Under the pieces are notes generated by a model. It searched no databases and was not told the DNA's origin. It saw only the letters and a program-made list of their open reading frames with translations. From the NCBI GenBank assembly GCA_963070105.1, contig OY718805.1, forward strand, positions 930,001-994,000: a DNA stretch of 64,000 nt. The letters run 5' to 3'. Source of the DNA: Litomosoides sigmodontis. Lineage: Eukaryota; Nematoda; Chromadorea; Rhabditida; Onchocercidae. Below, one piece after another: positions 57,042-64,000 of the stretch (positions are counted from its first letter, which is position 1; every line of letters starts with the position of its first letter). A program made the position numbers and the translations under genes.

Positions 57042-60000
57042 ATGGCGATAAACGATCCGAACACAATTCCAGTGAGTTTATGCCGCCTATTTTTTGCATT
57101 TCGTTACACTCCAGTCACTCTTTCGGCTTGGAAATATTTCAAGATGAACTTTCAGGCAATGCTGGATTTGAAACGATGGACAGCTACTCTGTCCGGCGCT
57201 TCCTTACCGAACGTTTCCATAAAGAGTATGCTGAAAAACCGTGAAATAGGTAGACGTAGTGGGCCAGCAAGTCATCGTCCGCCATTTGTCCCAAATACAT
57301 CCAGTGCCTCTGAATGCCCAAGAAGTTATCACGCATCCTCTACGTCAAATACATGGAGTGCTTTCACACTCAGTGAGAGAGCTAACCTTGCCAATAGGTT
57401 AATTGTTATTGTTATTTTAATTGTCAATTGTTATTTGTTAATTGTTCATTTGACGACCATAGAAAAATTATTCAGTCTTAATAATCGATAAGGCAGTGCA
57501 TTATTTATGTTATTTTGTTAAATCTGTACAAACAAAAGTTCTGGTCACGTCTAGGTATTTTTTTTGCACAGTTCATTTCTCATTGATTTGTTTACATATT
57601 GTTTTTCACTTTTTAGATTTCTACCTAACCAGTGGGATGTGATCGCAATAACTGATTCCGAATTGTTCCGGTGCTCTCACCTGCAAAACAATGAATTCCT
57701 CACTTTAGATAACTGTAAAAGTTATTGCGTAATGTTTAATTTAACAATTCCTCTTATGTTTGATCGAAGGCTTTGGACAAATTAGATGAATGTGATGAGT
57801 TACATTTACCTGGGAATAGTTATTGACGGAATTATTATAAATTAAATGAATCAATAAAGCTCATTTCTGACGTTTTCTCTATAATCCCACAAAAGTTACT
57901 CTTATATTATTAATGCGTCATTTTTGTCTTTCACACCTAATTGGAAATAAATTTTCATGCAGTAAATAGTCTGCGCTTTTACATCGATGAACGGTCAGAA
58001 TACGAATTAGCGAGTAGCGTTCACTTACCCAACGCAGAAGGAGATATTAACGATTTAACTCATAGTGCGAGGGGTGATCGATTAGCATATGCAACTTCTG
58101 ACGCATACCGTGCATTTTTCTCTCTTTCGTTTTTATTACTGTTTAGCCAAATTTCATTCAATTCAATATGTTTCATTGTATTAACGACAAAAACAGATCT
58201 TATTTCGTGCAGTTGCACGAGCAATAGTGTCTTGCATGTGCAATGCTTATGAAAGGCAGTCAGAAAGAACAGTGATAACTTTTCATAACGGAATTTAGAA
58301 AACTATGTTTACCTGTGCCACCATTAGCCGTTTCTTTTTTTCAAGTAGAGTTGAAATTTTATTTTTAGCTTATTTCAGCCATTCATCATTCATCGGAACG
58401 AAATATTATATTCCACCTGAGCAATTTTATTCCTTTAGAAATAGAAATCAAAGCAATAAATATTTGCATATTTCTTTGGAATGTAATAATTGGATATTGC
58501 AGTTTACCACTGCAACCTAGGTGAAGTTAGGAATAACTTGAATTGGAGAGTGTTTCATACAACACCATTACCAATTGTTAGAGGATGGTAAGTTGCTACA
58601 CGTTTGGTTATTACATTTAACAGCACTCTTATAGAAATTACTGTTTCCAAGTTTGAGATTTCTAAATAGTTAAAAAGAGTTTCAGGGAATCGTATTTCAG
58701 CTTATGTTACACATCAGATGGTGAACATGTCATAGTTGGCGGGTCAGGTGGTTATGTAAGCATCATCGGTGTCGACCAACATTCTCATCATTCAGTGAAA
58801 TTTTCTATTGGTTAAATTTCTTTCAAAAATAAATCGATTGCCATGCTTAGCACAGTCTGAAGGCAGTTGCATGATGTTTGTAAACGTTATGCAAATATTT
58901 GCAGATTTCAACAAGTAATGGACGAGTTGGCTGAATGCCTTGTGTTGTTATCTTATGCTTTAAAAAAAATTGGAGGATGAAGACACAAAAATTAAAATTT
59001 AAAGAATACATTTATAGTTCTGCGCCCATCGCAGTGACGTCAAAGCAATTCATTGCTCTAAGGCTGATAGACATTTCTTTTGTACTGGAAGTACCGATGG
59101 ATCGTGTAAAGTAAGAGAATGATTTTATATCCGACACTCAACCAATAACTAGTAATTATATAGTGTGATGGAGACTAATGCACGACACATTAGGATTTTG
59201 AAGATAGCTATGTGTCGTTCTAGAAGTTAACTTTTAGTATTATTCAAAATCTACGGGTGGAAACTTTCTGTATAAGAGAAATGTGAAAAAAATGATGAAA
59301 AAAATTTTTGTATAAGAGAAATGTGAAGAAAAAGTAGTAAGGGAAATGTGAAAAAAATGAATGAAAAGTTTTTTCCAATAATAAACGAAACAGCAAAGCA
59401 TGATAGTTTCACTGAACGAATGAATAAAGGGGACATTCCAACATTTAAGACCGATATTATTGCTACTAGAATAGTCACTACTATTAAATTTGTCTTAAAT
59501 TGCAAACTTTTAGTTATGGGATGACCGTGCGCTCTATAATAATATTCCGGTTGCAGTATGCACTGGAGATGGATACAGTATAAGCCATATCGATGGTGAC
59601 AGTTATGATAGATATATTTGTGCAACTACCGTCGGTGGAGCGATTACCATTTGGGATTCACGTCGATTTTCTCAGGTATTACAGACAGAAAAGATGCTCC
59701 ATATCCCAAACGATTTGCTGTATTTGATTGTTAGCAATGTAACATTAAATTAACGAGAAACTTTTTTCATGCCTTCTCTTTTGTTCATTTGCGTCATTCT
59801 GCGGTATAATTTTTTAATTCACTTACAGAATTCCTTGTTTAATGTACAACAAGAGGAAGCTATTCAACGCGGAGGAGCATATTCTAACATAGGTCAATAA
59901 GTCCAAATTTGTTTTAAGTCTAAATTTCATGTATAAAAAATTCATATGGCTAATATTTGAAGTCAAATTAGCAATTGAATAAAACACATTGGTATTTAAT

Positions 60001-60470
60001 CACACTAAAATAGCTCTTCATTAGCATTAAAAATGGAAGGACAAAATACACTAGAAATTTTTTGGCGAGCCAAGTTTTCGCCGGAAGGAACTGGGCATCG
60101 ATACATTTATTGCGGCAGCGGTAGCGGACATGTATATAGTAAGTAACACTTAAGTTATTTTCTATTAATCAACTATCTAATAATATTAATTTCTATTTTT
60201 CAGTTTTTGACATTATGACGGGTGAAGTCATTCGATTGTTTCGAAAATGTAAGGCAGAAGTACAGGATTGTAGTTGGAATCCAAATGATAACGAAGTTAT
60301 TAGCGTAGCGGTAAGATTCAGTGTTATTGCTATCATTTTCACTCGGACAAGCAGAAATTTGAAATATCAGATGAATTTCAATAAATATTTAGCTGTGTGG
60401 TTCAACATCCAGATGGTATTGTAAAGAAGAAGGCAGTGATGGACTAATGAGTGAAGTTTGCTACCACTGA
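57042..60470 (+). CDS. DCAF11: WDR23/DCAF11-like WD40 substrate receptor, copy A
   Basis: WDR23/DCAF11 is a CUL4-DDB1 substrate receptor; in C. elegans WDR-23 drives turnover of the stress factor SKN-1. Twelve exons join in phase to 442 residues: 57042-57071, 57156-57397, 57617-57714, 57963-58109, 58503-58587, 58686-58794, 59018-59110, 59514-59675, 59829-59892, 60025-60138, 60204-60310, 60393-60470. A disordered, basic Ser-rich N-terminus (about 90 residues) precedes FLPNQWD (human FLPND). WD40 blades follow, with DDB1-binding WDxR boxes in LWDDRA and IWDSRRF. FSPEGTGHRYIYCGSGSGHV and IFDIMTGEVIRLF match the human C-terminal blade order. The last blade is degenerate: LCG stands where human has WDG. 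An alternative ATG lies at 57144. The family call rests on the C-terminal half; the middle is weakly conserved. Confidence 0.83.
59262..59362. repeat. Purine-rich tandem repeat in DCAF11-A intron
   Basis: Two to three imperfect copies of a roughly 40-bp unit based on TATAAGAGAAATGTGAAAAA lie between exons 7 and 8 of copy A. Confidence 0.6.
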
Positions 60471-62458
60471 GAATTAAAATTGATCGGATCATTCTTTAAA
60501 TGTTCATCTCACCTCTGATCAATTATACCTATTATTATTTACAGCTGCTGTCCAAATGCGCTCTTTCAAAATATCCTTGAATGTGTGAATTGAGTTCAAT
60601 AGTTGTACAGTACGAAACATAACCTTTGAATGATATCTTCAAGTTAGAAAAATACATCTTGCAATCATAATTTTCCTTCACAAATTTTTGAAACATATTG
60701 TTTGTGTGAATTTTTTGATCAAAAATTCATCTGCCGATGCCTTCTTTTTCTTCTTCTGAATTTTCACATCATATGTCATTTACTAAAGTTCTCTTGATAG
60801 AGTAATATTAATACAATTTGCTCTTTGGAGAGCATATTAGCATAACTATCATATACAGTTCCATTTCAGTAATCATGTGAAGTAGAAGGCAATGAAGTGG
60901 GCAGAAAAACCTATTGAGAGATGTCAATAACTTTCATTTGCGATTTTTACATTTTTATCAGTTCTCTGATTTTGATTTCATGCATATTACACGAATAAAA
61001 TCATGTTTTACACATTGCTTGAAAATACAATTCAAATAGAGATTTCACTAAATATACAAAAGACACGAAGGGCCTAAATTTCTGCACATGGAATCACTGT
61101 CAACAAATTTTCACGTCATTGCAGTGGAAGATCTCAAAGAATTCCCGGGAAGAACTACTTAATAATAAATGATTTTTGGCCATAGGCGCTACTCATAGTT
61201 TCATTTTATCAGTTGGAGCAGGTATTTTGATTACACTTTGAAATGCTTGTAACGTGAGCAGTGACTACTGATTAATCGATTCAGCTCGGTTTCGCTCAAT
61301 TTTTGACTTACCAAATATACATAATCATGTTTGAATAAAAATTTTAAATTCGCTGCGAGAGTAATAATATTAATAATAATCACAAATTCATAAAGCAACG
61401 AAAAATTCAACAATCAGCCAATTATCTGCAAAACATTTTTAGGAAAAAGCACTCAACTACGACATAAAAAACAATAACAAATTATAGGTTATTTTGATAA
61501 ATTTGCTGACGCATTTCAAACTAGTCTAATTCGAAATTAATTTACTTGAATGGTGAAATAATTGACATAAATCAGGAGGCGATGATGGCAGTTTGCTACC
61601 TTTTGGTCCAGAGAATTCTCATTGGAAAAAATGAAATATTTAATATTTTTGCAAAATATTTTCAAATTTTCTGAAAGAACATAAACATCCTTCTAAAATG
61701 TCGTATCATGATTGCGCGAAAATAATTCGTCTTAAAAGCAAGAGATCAAACAATAACGAATCGTGAAAGACTATGACAATTTTAAATAAGTTTATAGGAA
61801 GAAGTTAATTTCATAATTATCTGCGGTTATTCCACTTGTCAGTAAATCGCGCTACTCCCAGAGCATGTCGCTGAATAAATGAATGAAGAATTTAACTAGA
61901 AAACTGAGCACTTGATAAATAAATTTCAAAGGCAATACTAAAGTAATAGTTAAAAATTAGAGCTGTTATTGCTAGGGGAGATAATTTTAAATGGAATTGA
62001 TGATTGATTATCACTTGATATTATAGCAAACTCCCAGTAATTCATTCAGGAATACCAAGCTTTCAATTTAGAAAATTTTAATTTAACTTTTACTGCTCTA
62101 GCGACCAAATAATTATTTGCGCATTAAGCAATATGTGAGAGAAAAAAATAAAAACATTCCATTTAGTTTTAGATAAATCAAGCGAAAATCATATTATCCG
62201 TCATTTTCGACAACCTTAAGCAATTCGTTTCATCGTAGTTTTTGGAATTCTTTTTCGCTCATTTCAATTCGTCTAACTATTAATACACTAATATAAGTTA
62301 CTTCTGATTCAAATAATTTTCCATAAATTCCATTTGCATATTTTATTAAAACAAATAGAATATTTGTAATTTCGAATTTGAACTTATATCCATAAATCTG
62401 CCAAACTTGATAAAATCCGACCAATAACTCAATTAAAGTTATGCAAATACCAGTTTCT
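60471..62458. other. Spacer between the two tail-to-tail DCAF11 copies
   Basis: Two kilobases of AT-rich DNA between the two 3' ends. I see no third gene, no long inverted repeat joining the copies and no mobile-element coding. Short frames at 61231-61413 and 62230-62424 have no features. Confidence 0.55.
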
Positions 62459-64000
62459 TCAAGTACCCGAAAACTGTGTAATATTCAAATTTTTCATTAT
62501 TTATGAAAATGATCTGACAGTTTATTACGAAATGCTAATCCTAACCACTCTTTATTCTTGCATTCAATTAATGAGCTTACCGACACGGTGACGATTTCGT
62601 TCTGGTTCGGATGCCAGCTGCAATCGTACACCTCGCGACAATCTTTACGAAATTCTCGAACAATTCCACCCGTTATGATATCGAAAACTGTAAATTCACA
62701 TTTTCATTTTAAGACTGTTTTCCGAGACAAACAAGTAGAACTCACTGCTAATGCGTCCAACATTGCTACCGCAATAGATATAACGATGACCGGTTCTCCG
62801 CGGTGAGAATTTTACTTGCCAGAAAATTGCTGATAGGTTGTCCTTTTCCTCAGTCATAGCTAAATAGTAGAATGTTAATTATTTGTTTATATATTTTTAT
62901 TTACTAGAATTAGTTTTAAAAGTATGATTGAACGTGAAACTACATTAAGGTTCTTTTCTCTTTGTATAAATTCAAATAGTTCTGCGTAAAATTAATTCAC
63001 GTAAGAATATAACCTTTATTGAAAAGTGGAATTTCATCTAGTAAATTTATTCTCTGATTTCGTTGCATATTAAATGAGATATTCTAAAAATGAATTACTC
63101 CTTACAAAACAAATAGTATAATTTGTTCGAAAAAAATTTAATTAACTAGAATTATTGAAATCATATTGCAAGCGATTGTACAAATAAATTATGCTTAAGT
63201 TATTTCATGACTTTATAATCATCTGAAATGTTGTAACGCATCCTTTTTCCAATCCTGAATTTTGATTACATTTATCTAATTAAGCTCATAGCTATATACT
63301 ACGCTAACACATTTTTCAGAAATCTATCAGTCCTTAATTTTGTTCTAACATACTTCAATGTTTCAAACAATCATTATTATATAAACGATACCTCAGAAAA
63401 TCGTCGAACATCCCAAATATCAAATTTAACTCCACCAGACGTCGTCACGATATATCTATCATAGCTATCGCTATCGATATGTGTTATAGAGTAATCATTT
63501 CTACAAGATGTTGAAAGTGGTATGCAATTATTTGGCGCACGATAATCCCACATCTAAACGTATTAACTATCTTCTTTAAATCTTAAATTAATCAATAAAC
63601 ATGAATGCATATATTCACGTAGTAAATATTTATGATTACTGATTCGATATTTCTATTATTTACTTTTAGTCTGACAATTTCTATGCCATGGAAACTTTAA
63701 TCTTCTACAATTAATTACTTGAAAGAGTAAATTATTTAACCTTGCAGAAACCATCGGCACAACCGCTGTAGAAGAGGCTTGGATTAGCCTTAGAGCAGCA
63801 AATTGCTTTAATGTCATTTTCGTGAGCCTCAAACTGCAAAAACGAAAATCGAAAAGTCAGAAAGCATCGTCTACTCTTCCACTTCGAATAGAAAAAGAAT
63901 TTTAGCAGGCGGTAAACGCTAAGAAAATTTAGATGAGAAAAGGAACGCACTGAGTAATGAGTGGGTTCATCCACGCCTACGATGCTTATATGACCTCCTG
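62459..64000 (-). CDS. DCAF11: WDR23/DCAF11-like WD40 substrate receptor, copy B (5' part outside window)
   Basis: A second, inverted copy of the gene at 57042-60470. Seven exons are visible on minus: 64000(partial)-63952, 63833-63741, 63553-63392, 63083-63014, 62859-62746, 62687-62581, 62473-62459. Four have the same length as in copy A (93, 162, 114 and 107 bp) and the splice phases agree throughout. Matching blocks are ISIVGVDEPTHYS, AHENDIKAICCSKA, MWDYRAPNN, ITHIDSDSYDRYI, IWDVRRFSE, TGHRYIYCGSNVGR and VFDIITGGIVREF. Protein identity to copy A is only about half, so the duplication is old. The last exon ends after four codons at a TGA, whereas copy A reads on for 21 more residues; the aligned triplets after the TGA still resemble copy A. 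The N-terminal half lies right of the window. Confidence 0.82.

Noticed and set aside
58795..58810. Donor G|GTTAAA for DCAF11-A exon 6
   Set aside because: It puts the next exon out of frame; GT at 58795 keeps phase 0 and matches the equivalent junction of copy B.

Overview
The window is nuclear DNA from a multicellular animal, almost certainly a nematode. It is AT-rich, genes are split into many small exons (about 60-260 bp) by mostly short introns ending in TTTCAG or TTTTAG, several start codons sit directly behind a TTYCAG that looks like a spliced-leader acceptor, and one gene encodes the EB-type cysteine modules common in worms. A filarial or other spirurid worm is plausible but not proven by anything here. 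No rRNA, tRNA, CRISPR array, transposase or recognisable virus was seen.

I rebuilt fifteen genes by joining exons on phase and on remembered family similarity. Left part, plus strand: the 3' half of an MFSD14/HIAT1 transporter (125-1778), NOL6/Nrap (2999-9007), snurportin-1 (9414-11663), an unidentified coiled-coil protein (about 12529-14404), DCAF17 (16285-21281) and FAD synthase FLAD1 (22503-27267). Middle: an 86-residue one-helix protein (minus, 28631-28964), the RBR ubiquitin ligase RNF14 (minus, 29940-33600) with a roughly 370-bp AAT repeat in an intron, then on plus the 2-oxoglutarate carrier SLC25A11 (36870-38588) and DJ-1 (40051-41364). Right part: a secreted EB-module protein (minus, 42106-44765), a beta-tubulin (minus, 46317-48706), then on plus holocytochrome c synthase (50423-52071) and heme A synthase COX15 (53105-55797). 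Last come two diverged copies of WDR23/DCAF11, tail to tail: one on plus (57042-60470), one on minus running off the right edge (62459-64000).

Some functional grouping is visible. HCCS and COX15 are neighbours on one strand and both handle heme for the respiratory chain. SLC25A11 and DJ-1 are also same-strand neighbours. NOL6 (pre-ribosome) and snurportin (snRNP import) are only about 400 bp apart. DCAF17, DCAF11 (two copies) and RNF14 all belong to ubiquitin ligase systems.

The most unusual signals are: relaxed splice sites, with five or six GC-AG introns (three sharing AG|GCTAG) and about a dozen AAG/GAG acceptors among roughly 125 introns; the inverted pair of WDR23/DCAF11 genes; a beta-tubulin tail ending in tyrosine; and the conserved-looking HCCS-COX15 heme pair.
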